From: Thamnaconus septentrionalis
Taxonomy: Eukaryota > Chordata > Actinopteri > Tetraodontiformes > Monacanthidae
DNA length: 64,000 bases
Direction of reading: 5' to 3'
NCBI GenBank assembly: GCA_009823395.1
Contig: CM020518.1
Coordinates: 12,148,501 to 12,212,500, forward strand
Numbering within the stretch: the stretch's first letter is position 1; the number at the start of each line of letters is the position of its first letter. The translations under genes and the position numbers were made by a program. Shown piece by piece: positions 37,090-47,800 of the stretch. Below the pieces are notes generated by a model that was not told the DNA's origin, searched no databases, and saw only the letters and a program-made list of their open reading frames with translations.

Positions 37090-40000
37090 TCACGAGTGCT
37101 CCTCCGCGCTGCCGCTAAAGGAGCGGCTCCGGATGTGGTTCCTCAGCTGTTCGATCAGTTCGGGGTTCTGCTGCTGGATCTGCTGCGCAAACTGCTGTCC
37201 GCTGGCAAACACAACGAAAACAGTCCACTTTTACTTGACTGGAATTCTTTCAGCCGGAATTACAGTTCGTGATCTCTCCCTCGTGGCCACTTGGGATAAA
37301 AAGAGACGGTCGTTTTAGCTGGCGGACGTTTATTTTCGAAACACTGACTTTTCAGAGGAGTCCTCGTCTGCTGACTTCACTGAGGGATTAGCGAGAGGGG
37401 GAGGGCTTTGTAGTGAAGGGGGAAAGGCCAGATCAATGTTAAAAGTGGCCTGCTGCCATCATTCAAAGGACTCTAGAGGAGGAAATGTCAGTGTTTTCCA
37501 CAACGGGGCATGAAACTACAAAAGAGCATTGCCGCCACCCTAGAAAAAAAAAAACAGCGCTCATATCACGTTATAACGTTATTTCATGATAATTATCACA
37601 TTTTTACGTGATAATTTTCACTTTATAACATTAAACTATCACATTATTTTGTGATAGTTTTACGTTATAACGTGAAAATTGTCATGCAAAAACATGAAAC
37701 TATCATGTTATCACGTGACAATTTTCACATTATAATGCGATACTGAGCCATGTTTTTATCTAGTGTAGCAGCATACTACGGAAGCGCTTCAACTCGAGTT
37801 GATTGAAAAGGAACCCACAATGGGACAGCGATTCTTAGGTGCAGCGATATCTTGCTCTATAAACTGTGTACAAATACAACAAAGGCGCCGTTCTAAAATG
37901 CTTAATGTAAAAAGCTTAACGTAGCTTAATGACTGAAAACGGCAATCAGCCATTACCATAAAGCAATAGTTGATTGCTGTTTTCGGTCATTAAGCTATGT
38001 TAAGCTTTTTAAGCATTTTAGAATGTCGCCTCAGTATCACGTTATAACGTTAAAATGATCACGTAAAAATGTGATAGTTACACGTTTTAACGTAAAGAAA
38101 ATAATCACGTTATAACATCTCATTAAAAACACATTCAGCTTTGTTTCTCCCATCCGCCCAAATCATCCATCGGTCCGAAAGGTCAAATCGACCTTTTGAA
38201 TTCAGATTCGAGAGCACTCACGCTTCGATCAGGCTGGAAATGTCCGACAGCCCACCGACTCCCGCTGCGGGACCCCCGACTGCGTTGGACATCATTCCGG
38301 ACATGCTGAGCACAGGGACAGCGACACAGGTTCAGCCACAAGCAGGTTTCTAAACAGCGTCTTTAAAAGCAAAAAGCCTTGGAATGATTGCTTATTTATT
38401 TATTTGTTCTGAAAACACTCACAGCTGTTGAACTTGTTGGTTCTGCATCACACTGGCAGCCTGCGGAGAGACACTCAAGCTGAACTCAAATCCACCTGCT
38501 GCTGACGACTCGACTCGATACACACACAGACACACACACACCCCTACACAGACCTGTCCAATTAAAATCTCTAACGCGGAGGTGGGCAAACTTTTGGACT
38601 CGGTTGGGGCGACAAGGGGTTATAAATTTTGATAGAGGGGCTGGAGCAGCAGCAGATGGATGAAGTGTTTTGGTGACCCACCTCATTGGAGGAAAAAAAA
38701 AATATCATGGAATATGTAGAAAACGTGCATGTCGATTGAAAATGAACAAAAGCAAAGTTACAACAAAAATCTTTGTTGAAGTGACTCTTAAAACACTCAT
38801 AACTTTAATTATAATAATAAAATAACAGTGACTGCTATTTAAAAGTAATTTAGAGTTCTGTTATTCTTCAGGATTTCATCATCATCACTGTGGCAGAAAA
38901 CTCGAGAACATCGGGAAACTAAAACGTGATTAAGGTTTATTAATACAATTCTAAGTTCGGCGGGCCGGATTACAAAGCTTAGCAAGACGGATTTGGACCC
39001 GGGGCCGTAGTTTGCCCATGCCTGCTCTAACGAACTGTCCCAGGGTCTTGGTCCCAGACATGTCTTCCCCACAGGCCATAAACCATGTTTAGCACCAGGC
39101 TGCCCGTCACTCACAGGGCCAATTAGTAGAAAAATACGGTCCAAGCCACACCGCCACAACTTTTCTCCCCCCCGACAGCCGCTAAACTAAACAACAGGGA
39201 GCCGTTCTTACCATGCTAATGAAGGCGGGGTTATTGATTAAACTGGCCATGTCGAATCCCAGTCCGGCAGCTATCTGTGGTGCACGGTCATAAACAGACA
39301 GAACATGGCATTTACTGGCTGACGCACTGCAGAACCTTCCATTGCAGAGCATCAAAAATAAGCCACGCAACTCACGGGGCTGGTTGCCTCTTTCTGTTTC
39401 TGCTCTGCGATCTTCAGGTTGGATTTGTAGGTGTCGTTCTCCGGGTCCAACACCAGGGCTTTCTTGAAGTAGGAAATGGCCTCCGGGTATTTGTTCATGG
39501 CCGTCAGAGCCAAGCTGGACACCGCACAACCAAGTGACACTTTAGGCTCCGCGCCACGAAAGATAAATCATAGAATGTTTTCAAGGCGCGTGTCGATTTT
39601 TATTTGTTTTATTTTTTATATTTTACGAGGCCAACTCACCCCATCCTGCCGTACGCTTTGCTGTAAGTGGGATCGATGCCGATGGCTCGCTCGCAGTCGC
39701 ACGTCGCCTCCGTGTAGTTGCCCATTTTGCTGTGAGCTGCGGCCCTGCACACACACAAACACATTTTTAGGTGTACTTATTTTATCTGTTCTGTTTTATT
39801 TATTTATTTTAACACCATCCAGCATTGCGGCACTCTCCTGTGTTTTATGCATTGTGTTACGGTTTTGTTACAAAGCACTTTCTTGTGTTTCTATCTTATG
39901 AGCTGTGTTTTTGCTGTTGTAAAGGGCTGTATGAATAAATTTGATTGATTGACATATACAGTATGTATCCCAGCCTCGTTATCCTGGGCCTGTATGTGTT

Positions 40001-41155
40001 GGAAAGGTAGAGGTGTGCAAAAAATATATATATACTTCATATTGCATTTTGCAATATGCAATATGGTCTGGTTGTAAAATACCTGTTGCAGTAATACACA
40101 GCGTTACTCAGGTCCAGGTCAATAGCCTTTGTGTAGCACTCCACCGCACATCTGTAGTTTTCTTCTTTCATGTGATTGTTCCCTGAAAGTGAACAGATCA
40201 AAGCAGCTGATTCAAGGACTACAGGTGCAGTTTTCTTTGTAAATTCCCTAAAGAAAAAGATGAGCTCTGCAATATTATCCAAAACAGTGAGTGGGTTTGA
40301 GGACAGCAGATTTTTGGCAGTTGGCATGAACTCACTAGGAAATGTAATGGTATGTTTTCGAGATAAATATTTCATATTCTATTGCATTACATTACTACAT
40401 ATCAATCACCAAGTGAAAACATCTGTAAAGTGATATTTGCATAATATGGGGACCTTTTAATGTCACTTGTCGCGAGATTGAAAAAGATTTGAATCTGAAG
40501 CCCATCTGGTGCTGCACATGCTGGCGTTTTGTCTTTAGCTCCGCCGGTTTCTGCTCTGCGCCAACCTTATTGGATGAGTCAGCGTGAGACATTCAGAACA
40601 TTACCTTCGTTCTTAAGCTGCTCCGCCCGCTCTATGTCTCCTGGGGTCGGGGTCGTCTCTGGCATGGTGATGTTGTCATTCTAGTTCAGCGGCAGAGGAG
40701 GGGAGAATTCACTTAAGGGGACCGGGCTAAAAACAGGACGGCTTTTATGAAAGTGGAACTGACGTCACCAGCAGCCATTTATTAACGTCTTGCACCCACC
40801 TTGAGGAGGGAGTTGTGGAATATCTCCGTCAGAGGCTGAGGCACGGCGAGATGGCAGTCGCTGGAGCTGATCTTAAAGGTCGTCTCCAGACACTGTATGG
40901 CAACTGCGGTGTCAACGAGAGGAATCACATGATTGGTCTGTGAAATTTACAATCTTGATCTTTTCCATCGCCGCACACTCGGATTCTTTCCGATGATTAA
41001 AAAAACCTTCTCGGCGTCAGAGAGCGCGAGCCCTCCGCCAGTGTGGCCCACCCACCTTCTAGGCTCTCCTGCTCATCAGAATTCAAAGCGCCGCCGTGCG
41101 TTTGATCTCGGAGGAACTGCACAATAGAGAACGCCAGGCGCTTCTCCACGGCCAT
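37090..41155 (-). CDS. sgtb: Small glutamine-rich TPR co-chaperone beta (10 coding exons, 306 aa)
   Basis: Cytosolic TPR co-chaperone that in this family dimerises by its N-terminal domain and binds Hsp70/Hsp90 tails. SGTA, its paralogue, hands tail-anchored proteins to the BAG6 pathway. Exons in order: 41155-41056, 40903-40800, 40680-40605, 40182-40083, 39744-39640, 39514-39376, 39274-39212, 38460-38423, 38305-38222, 37201-37090. Splice sites and phase agree throughout. The product is 306 aa against 304 in human as remembered. N-terminal dimer region about 1-68 ([20 protein letters not shown]). Three TPRs lie at about 86-205 ([44 protein letters not shown]). A Met/Gly-rich NNPAFISM...[11 protein letters not shown] segment follows, then a Gln-rich tail [16 protein letters not shown]. 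The exon-4 codon run [10 protein letters not shown] replaces the usual ELDPNN. Introns hold a hAT MITE and a palindromic repeat. Confidence 0.96.
37563..38118. repeat. Palindrome-rich repeat with a long foldback (sgtb intron)
   Basis: Outer arms (37563-37745 and 38033-38118) are built of ATCACGTTATAACGTTA-like units; the perfect 12-bp palindrome ACGTTATAACGT occurs at 37568, 37662 and 38039. Between them, 37891-38024 forms a hairpin: TAAAATGCTTAATGTAAAAAGC... on the left pairs with ...GCTTTTTAAGCATTTTA on the right over more than 50 bases with few mismatches. There is no coding capacity. A related unit lies at 44458-44535. Probably a foldback-type MITE; the class is unknown. Confidence 0.7.
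38577..39024. mobile_element. Non-autonomous hAT element (448 bp) with perfect 8-bp target duplication
   Basis: Ends read CGGAGGTGGGCAAACT on the left and, reverse complemented, CAGGCATGGGCAAACT on the right, the GGGCAAAC-type ends of fish hAT elements. CTCTAACG flanks both sides (38569-38576 and 39025-39032). No transposase is encoded. It sits between sgtb exons encoding FISM and AASVMQ. Confidence 0.85.
39760..39958. repeat. 3' tail of a teleost retroposon in an sgtb intron
   Basis: It ends with AAAGGGCTGTATGAATAAATTTGATTGATTGA, close to the TATAAATAAAnTTGATTGATTGA tail of common L2-like fish elements. A similar tail (AAAGCGCTTTGAGACG...TACAAATACAAGTTGATTGA) occurs at 41638-41705. The class is inferred from the tail only. 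Confidence 0.5.
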
Positions 41156-41629
41156 TTTTTCACCTCGAAAACTGCGGGAGGGAAACAGGGGAAAACTCCC
41201 GCATGTCAATAACTGGAATTTTATCAGCATCAATGGGGTGACATCTATACAACCTCTTAATTATCACACGGCATATAATAAGTTAGTGCAGTGTTTCATT
41301 GAAAGCTTTTGTTGAAAAAAGCAGTAAAGAATATTTTGTGATCTAGAGATTAAAAATGTGATACGAGATGATTTAAGATGAAAGATTATGATTACATGAA
41401 TTACAGTGTATTACACATTAATATGCTTTGAATGGACTTTGTAACAAGTACTACTTATGACAAAGCAGCAATTGTATTGCTGTCTGATTTTATAAGAAAC
41501 AATATAAATGCTGTTTAATGGGCCAAAAACTATGTTTAATTATCGGTTAGTTAAAACAGTATGTGGGTAATATTACAACCATTTCATACCAGACAGATCA
41601 ATTAGCATTGGCCCCTATTGGTTTTCCTC

Positions 41630-41710
41630 TTATTGTACAAAGCGCTTTGAGACGGTTTTGGTTCTAATTTTGTGCTGTACAAATACAAGTTGATTGAATG
41701 ATTAAATAAT
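41630..41710. repeat. Second retroposon tail with TTGATTGA end, upstream of sgtb exon 1
   Basis: The block AAAGCGCTTTGAGACGGTTTT is followed by GTGCTGTACAAATACAAGTTGATTGAATGATTAAA, the same layout as the tail at 39760-39958. It lies in the presumed first intron of sgtb. The rest of 41156-42472 shows nothing recognisable. Confidence 0.5.
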
Positions 41711-42472
41711 TGGATTTGATATACATGAAATATGGAACCAAAATGGAACCAAATATAAATGATCATATAAATACCCCTGTGCAGGCAATGGCACTACATA
41801 AACACAGTTTACAGTTTATTTTTTGAGGTATAAGGGTGTTGTGGTTGATTTTCTTTTTTTTATTTACAAGCTGTCCAAACACACCACGGGGTGGGTGGAG
41901 AGGGCCGGGGTGGGGGCGGGGGTGTCACACATAACACACAGGACCCCGTTGTGATCTAATTCAGGCTGCCTCGTGTGTCCCGTCACGTGCTGATTCCATG
42001 GGTGCTTATTGTGGGTCTGGCCACATTCATCCTTCAACTCCTCCCTCCCTCGGCGTGTGTTGACACACATGAACGCGGTGATGCAGAAGCTGTGATGTAA
42101 TACTAATGTGAGGTGGGACGTGTTTTCAATCAGCATCCGGCCTTGTAGTTGTGCATCTTGCAAAAAGAGGTAATAAAATAAAGCCAACGCCGTCTAAGGA
42201 GTCACGTCTCCTCCTGCTTTGTCATCAGTTAAAAACAACGGACTGCTCGCATTGTGCAGCTTGTGTGATGCAGGTTTTGGAGCCGCCAACACAATCCGTC
42301 ACCCGTCGCGAAGGCAATAAAAACAGCGCGCGGAGCCAGGAAGAAAAAACAAAACAAACAAGCAAAAAAAACATCGCCCGTTCTCGCATGTCTGCAGATA
42401 CCCAACACACACATTGACTAAACCACAACGATGCACAAATGATGTAATTCGGCGTCCCTGACGCCCACCTAC

Positions 42473-42569
42473 CTGAGCTCCTCCAGCTGTCTGCCTCTAG
42501 CGCGTCATCGGCGCTTGTGGCGGCCAGGCTCGCATCCTTCCTCTGCGGCGCATGCGTGCTGAGCAGCGG
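42473..42569 (-). other. sgtb: Probable untranslated first exon and core promoter of sgtb
   Basis: On the minus strand, GGAGCTCAG is followed by the donor GTAGGT (42472), upstream of the ATG-bearing exon whose 5' side has no other clear promoter. The region is GC-rich and contains GCGCATGCGT (42550-42559 area), an NRF1-like site. The first exon would be spliced to just upstream of the initiator exon at 41155. Inferred, not proven. Confidence 0.45.
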
Positions 42570-43059
42570 AAATGAAAAGGGCGAGAGAGGGGAAAAAACA
42601 AAGGCGGGGAGAAGCCATGGATGTATAATAACATTGGTGTCAAACTCTGGCCAAATTTGACCCACAGTGTCATTGGCAATATTAAGTGACGACTACAGCT
42701 GACTACTTTCAGCCGTTTAATACAGTACACATACGCTGATACTACAAATCCCAGAATGCTCTGCTGGTGTTTTGGCGCGTCAATCACGACAGGGGGTTCA
42801 TTGAAAGAAACTGTTATGACTCAGTTGGTTTATTGTTATTTTATTTTTAAATTTATCAGCCCGTGGAAAAGGTTACTGTTGAAAATTCAATCAGAAGGCT
42901 GCAAATAAAAAAGAGCCATACGATTTTTATTTACATTTTATTTATTTTGGTTGGTTTATTTAAATTTGAAATTCGAGTTTGCATGTGTGCAATATGAACT
43001 TATTGTATAATTGTATAGTATTATTGTATAATATTAATGGGTGAATTTAGGTGCTCATG

Positions 43060-44200
43060 CATTTTTATTTAAAAACAACAGTTTCTCCAAAGTAGACGGT
43101 TTCAGGCGGTTTCTCTTTTTGGAAACTATCTCCCCAGCTTCAGAAAACACCCTCTCGCAGGGCACAGAGGATGCTGGTGTTGCCAGGTGCTGCTTTGCCA
43201 GGTGGTACAGGTTTGGCTATATGGCTTTGTGTGTCGTCAAGTACACCAGAGGGTCCTGTGACTGTTCAAGTGGAGGGGCTGACGGATAACGCTGCACCTC
43301 CACTGTGGCATCAGCAGTAGCATTACTGGATGCTCTCGCTTCTTCAGCGTCCCTGTCCAACAGCTTCCACAGGTCAGTGACTGAAAATGAAACATTACAT
43401 AAAGTTTAGTCCGTAAATGAATTAATGCAAATAAATCTGTTGATCCATTTTTGTACCTTGGGAAGATGCAGCTGGTTCTGGCTGTGCTCTTGAAGTAGAT
43501 GGCGGCTCCTCTTCATGCAGTGCATTGCGCAACAATGCCGCATACTCGGCATTTGCAGGGCTTTGGAATCCGAGCGTTTTAAATCTTGGATCCAGTAATT
43601 AAGATAATAGGATGACGCATGTGGTCTCTATTCCAATGAGTTCATGATTCAGAATTCTGTTGAAGTTTATGCCAAGGTGTTTCACCATTTCATTTGAGTT
43701 CTGTGCCATCACCTCAGTCAAAGCATGCTTCAGCATTTTTATCAGGGGTATTATTTTTGATCCCGACACTCTTTTCATTTGAGAGCTCTACAGTGACAGC
43801 ATGAAAAGCTGACAGCATCTTTATACATTGGGATGCACACTCAAAGTCGTTTGCAGTCAATGGGTGCAAATCTGTGGACAAAGTGATCAGAGCAGCTGCC
43901 ACTGCGTCCCTCTGCTCATAAAAGCACTGCAGCAACTCATAGGTGCTATTCCATCTCTTTTGCTGTGGTGCTTGATTTAAAATAGGTGACCATGCCCCTC
44001 GTTTTTGATCTGATACTATTAAGCCCAGGAGTAGCATCCATGGACTTCTTCACAATTAAGTTGAGCGCGTGTGCCAGGCAGACGGCATGCCACACCTGCA
44101 GGATATTTGCTGCTTCATCAGTCACCCAGCAATTCACCTTCTCTTCAAGAGCGCATGCCCTTTAAAAAGCTCTGGAGCAGTTCCAGCGATGTTCCCTGCT
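43060..44200 (-). pseudogene. Broken ZBED-like hAT transposase
   Basis: Read on the minus strand: the catalytic-core remnant HAVCLAHALNLIVKKSMDA and MVTYFKSSTTAKE (44137-43946) runs out of frame where RWNSTYELLQCFYEQRDAV (frame of 44037-43714) begins, so a deletion/frameshift lies near 43950. A spacer (43570-43457) leads to a plausible GT-AG intron (43456-43381). The last exon has the hAT dimerisation domain: ATPASSVPCERVFSEAGEIV, SKKRNRLKPSTLEKLLFL. There is an in-frame TAG at 43217-43219 where this family has Trp. The N-terminal BED finger is absent. Not functional as a transposase. Confidence 0.85.
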
Positions 44201-44457
44201 GTGTGATTGATAGAAAAAGTTTAAGTGTAAAGATTGCAAAGTATAATACAGGCTCATTGTTATGTTTCTGATTTGAAGTAAGTTTAGTATTAATTTTACA
44301 CACCCAAATCTAGACTCATTGCTCCTGAACAGTTACAGAAGCGCAGTGAAGGATGAAAGTTAGACTTAATATTGCCTGGAACAGCAAACATTATACCCAC
44401 TCACCTGGTGGACAGCGGCACTACCGGCTTCATCTTCATGTTTGGCTCGGTAATGCC

Positions 44458-44535
44458 TGATAGTTTCACAAAATAATGTGATAATTTCACGTTATGACGT
44501 CAAAATTATCACAAAATAACGTGAAAATCAACTTA
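44458..44535. repeat. Palindromic ATCACGTTATGACGT unit related to the sgtb-intron foldback
   Basis: The words AATAATGTGATAATTTCACGTTATGACG and ATTATCACAAAATAACGTGAAAAT match the arms of the repeat at 37563-38118. Confidence 0.6.
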
Positions 44536-44624
44536 CAAACTGGAGTTTCAGCAATGCGCTTCTGCAAGGCAACTTCACTCAAATGAATAGGCCGCCATAT
44601 TGGCGTCTGGGGGCCTGGCTGGCT

Positions 44625-44673
44625 GGATCAGGCTCGCATCTTTCCTCTACGGCGCATGCGCGTTGAGCAGAGG
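44625..44673 (+). promoter_or_regulatory. nln: Likely nln core promoter with NRF1 site
   Basis: GCGCATGCGC (44652-44661) is the palindromic NRF1 core and lies about 160 bases upstream of the nln ATG. The surrounding 45 bases (CAGGCTCGCATCTTTCCTCT then CGGCGCATGCG then TTGAGCAG) also occur, with a few changes, at 42522-42569 next to the sgtb first exon, in the same orientation. Confidence 0.55.
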
Positions 44674-44819
44674 GAGGAGCGCAGAGGCTGGAGGAGGAAG
44701 TCCGCTGCGACGAGACACGCTGCCTCTACCTACCTATCTGACAACAACGCCGTAGAAAAGTGTCGGTGTCTGTTTTTCTCTGTTTTTTCCGCTCCGGAAA
44801 AACGCACGTAAACGGCGGC

Positions 44820-47800
44820 ATGTTCGCTGTAAGAGTAGTGGTGTGCCGAAAGCTCCGCAGGTAACTTCTTCTCTATTGACGTTGACACCGCCGAGGCTGC
44901 CAGCCTCCTGTCTGTCTGTCTGTCTGTCCCCACCGTTTACTTAGTGGCAGCGTGACAGATTAGTAGACGGTTTACAAGTCAGCAGTCAGCCAATTCTTAC
45001 GTGCTCGGTTTTATTTATACACCATTAAAATAATAGACCCCCACGCTGGCTGGCTGGCTGCGCCTGGATGCGCATTAAAACGTAGCGAGGTGTTTAAAAT
45101 GTGATACTGTTTATGCATTTTACGGGGAGGCTTTTATGAACTTGTTTGTGGAAGCATGCGCCTCCGCCACGCAGGGAAAGCCGACACCGGCTTGACCTCT
45201 GCGGGGAGGGGGAGGTGAGGAAAGGTCACCCCGCTTAGCGTGGAAAGAACGCACGGCACGTTTTCAAGTGTGACTTTGAAGAATTTACGACGCCCCCCGC
45301 GCCACCTGTTAAATTCAGTCGGACCCGATGAATACGAGGTGCAAATTTTGAAACCCTATAAGTTGAAGGGGGCCCGTGTCCTTCCCCACGCAGTGTCAGT
45401 GTCGGAGTTGGCACCGGGAGGATGACCATCCAGAATGGGCCCGTGGCACCTGGCAGGGAGCGCTGCCCGCCAGGGCACAAGAGGACCGGCCTGAGGTGGG
45501 ACCTGTCACCGCTGGAGATCAGGGCGGCCACGGAGGACCTGATCAACAGGGTGAAGAGGGTCTACGATGACGTCGGAGCCCTGAAGATCGAAAATGTTTC
45601 GGTGGAAAACACACTGAAAGCCTTGGCCAATGCCAAGCTGGACTATGCATGTGAGTCCTGCAAGAGTTGGTGGGTTTTTTTTGTATGTGTGTGCAATTGG
45701 TTTGATTATTAAAGGCCCACTTTTGAGTGTGGATAGCAAGAAAGCTGTTTTGGGAAATAACAGAGCTACATGTAGAGCTGCGTGCTTTGATTATGGCTAA
45801 TAATTAAAACTCATGCACATTATCAACTGCTTTTACAGAAATTATAGTTTATTAAAATTAGATTTATGCCCTCAGCCTTTAATACAAACTTGTTTGTTTG
45901 TTGTTTTCTGTTTTCTATTCTTTTCACTATTTAGTAACAGTCCACATTTTATTAGATTTACCAGTCGAAACAAATATTGTTGGATGTTGAAAGTTGTGTT
46001 TATGCTGTCCTGTCTTTGTGTGTGCGTCTGTCTTTTTTCGGTTCCACCAGCATCGCGCCACGTCCTTGATTTCCCTCAGTACGTCTGTCCGTCCAAAGAA
46101 GTTAGAACGGCGAGCACAGAGGCGGACAAGAAACTGTCTGAGTTTGACGTGGAGATTAGTATGAGGGAAGACGTGTTCAAGCGAATCACTGTCTTGCAGG
46201 TACCTTTTTTTTGCATATGAAGTGAAACATTGCAGTTATTACAAAGTCTGATGCTTGTTATGTAAGCGAGCGTCAAGCTTATAAAGAATAATGAGACGAG
46301 CTCATCCGACACAAAAGTGCGGTGAAAATCTGATGCATTAACACATTGGTTGTCAGTGATGGATTATTTTCACCCTGCCTGTCAGCCAGAGGGCAGTGAA
46401 TGATGTGTGAGCACTGAAGTGTTTTATATTAAGACCGAGGGATACTGTATCATCCTTTGACCCCGTCACTGCGACTAATTTGTCTCCAGAAAGAAATTTC
46501 ATCTGCACCCAACCGGCGCTTGCCAATTCTCTACCTTATTGTCACACAGAACTGCCTGATATGTTAAGCTGTTAAGTAAGAAAAACAGGGAAAAATAGTT
46601 TGTTTTACAAAACGTCTTTTCCAGGAAAAGTTTCAAGACAACCTCTCGCCTCAAGAAAAGAGATTCTTGGACAGACTCGTGACACTTGGAAAGCGGAAAG
46701 GATTGCATCTGTCGAAAGATGTGCAAGAGGTAATTAAATCTGTGATTCGGTTTTCATTTAAAGGCAATTTGCTGACGTTGACGTTTGTAAATATTACGTT
46801 TAATCATAGCAAAACTTTAGCAATGTTGCCGGGCTTTTATCCTGGTCTCACAAGGGCTCAACTTGACATGTTGCATAACACCCCAGCAGTATTGTAAATG
46901 GGTTGTTGTCAGTTCTCAATTTCAATTTCAATTTTATTTATAAAGTACATTTTAAAACAGCAAAGTTGACAAAAGTGCTGTACAGAGATTAAAACCAAAA
47001 GAAACATAAAAACAAGTTAAAACAAATAAAACAAGGTTACAAGCAGTACTAAAACAGTGAATAAAAGAGTTTAATGTTCAATGTTATATGCCTGTTTATT
47101 CTTTACAGGCATATCACATTGTATCTGTTTTGTATTTTAGCATAGAAAACACACATTTTACTCTTTGGTATTCAAATCAGAGTCCTTTAATTGTCAGAAC
47201 AGACGAGGTCATTTTTCTAGCAATGGAAACCACTTGGGTTTTATTTTAGACTACTAGTTGTTTATTCCAATATGTTTTCTACTTGTTGTTTTTATTTTAA
47301 ACAACAGGAAAAGAGAGACTTGGACAAAGTCCTCACTTAATTCATATCATTCACTATTTTTCATTCTTTTTTCTAGGAAATAAAAAGAACGTCAAAGCTC
47401 ATCAGTGATCTCTCCATAGAGTTTAACAAGAATCTGAACGAGGACAACACTTCCCTTGTTTTTTCCGAGCAGGAATTGGGTGAGTCTGAATAATATACCG
47501 ATATCGTTCTGGTTGCCGGTCTGACATAATGGGCAAAATTTTGAATTCATGCTGTCCTCCCCCATAGGTGGACTTGCTGACAGCTACCTCAACGGGCTGG
47601 ATAAGACGGCAGATGGGCGGTATAGAGTGACTCTTGAATATCCCCATTACTACCCGCTGATGAAGAGGTGTCACAATCCCGAGACCAGGAGGAAGATGGA
47701 AACTGCTTTCCACAGCAGGTGTAAAGAGGTAACTGGAGTCAGATTACAAATCTGTGTATTCCACACTCTTCAATGTATGATGGAATAAAAATAATGCATA

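Larger units (their letters stand above)
42632..44540 (-). mobile_element. Decayed hAT transposon between sgtb and nln
   Basis: The lower end begins CATTGGTGTCAAACTC, a degraded form of the CAGGGGTGTCAAACTC end of fish hAT elements. The body contains a broken transposase on the minus strand (43060-44200). The segment 42632-42960 has an inverted relative at 55215-55510. The upper boundary is not visible; a palindromic unit at 44458-44535 may belong to it or to another repeat. Confidence 0.6.
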
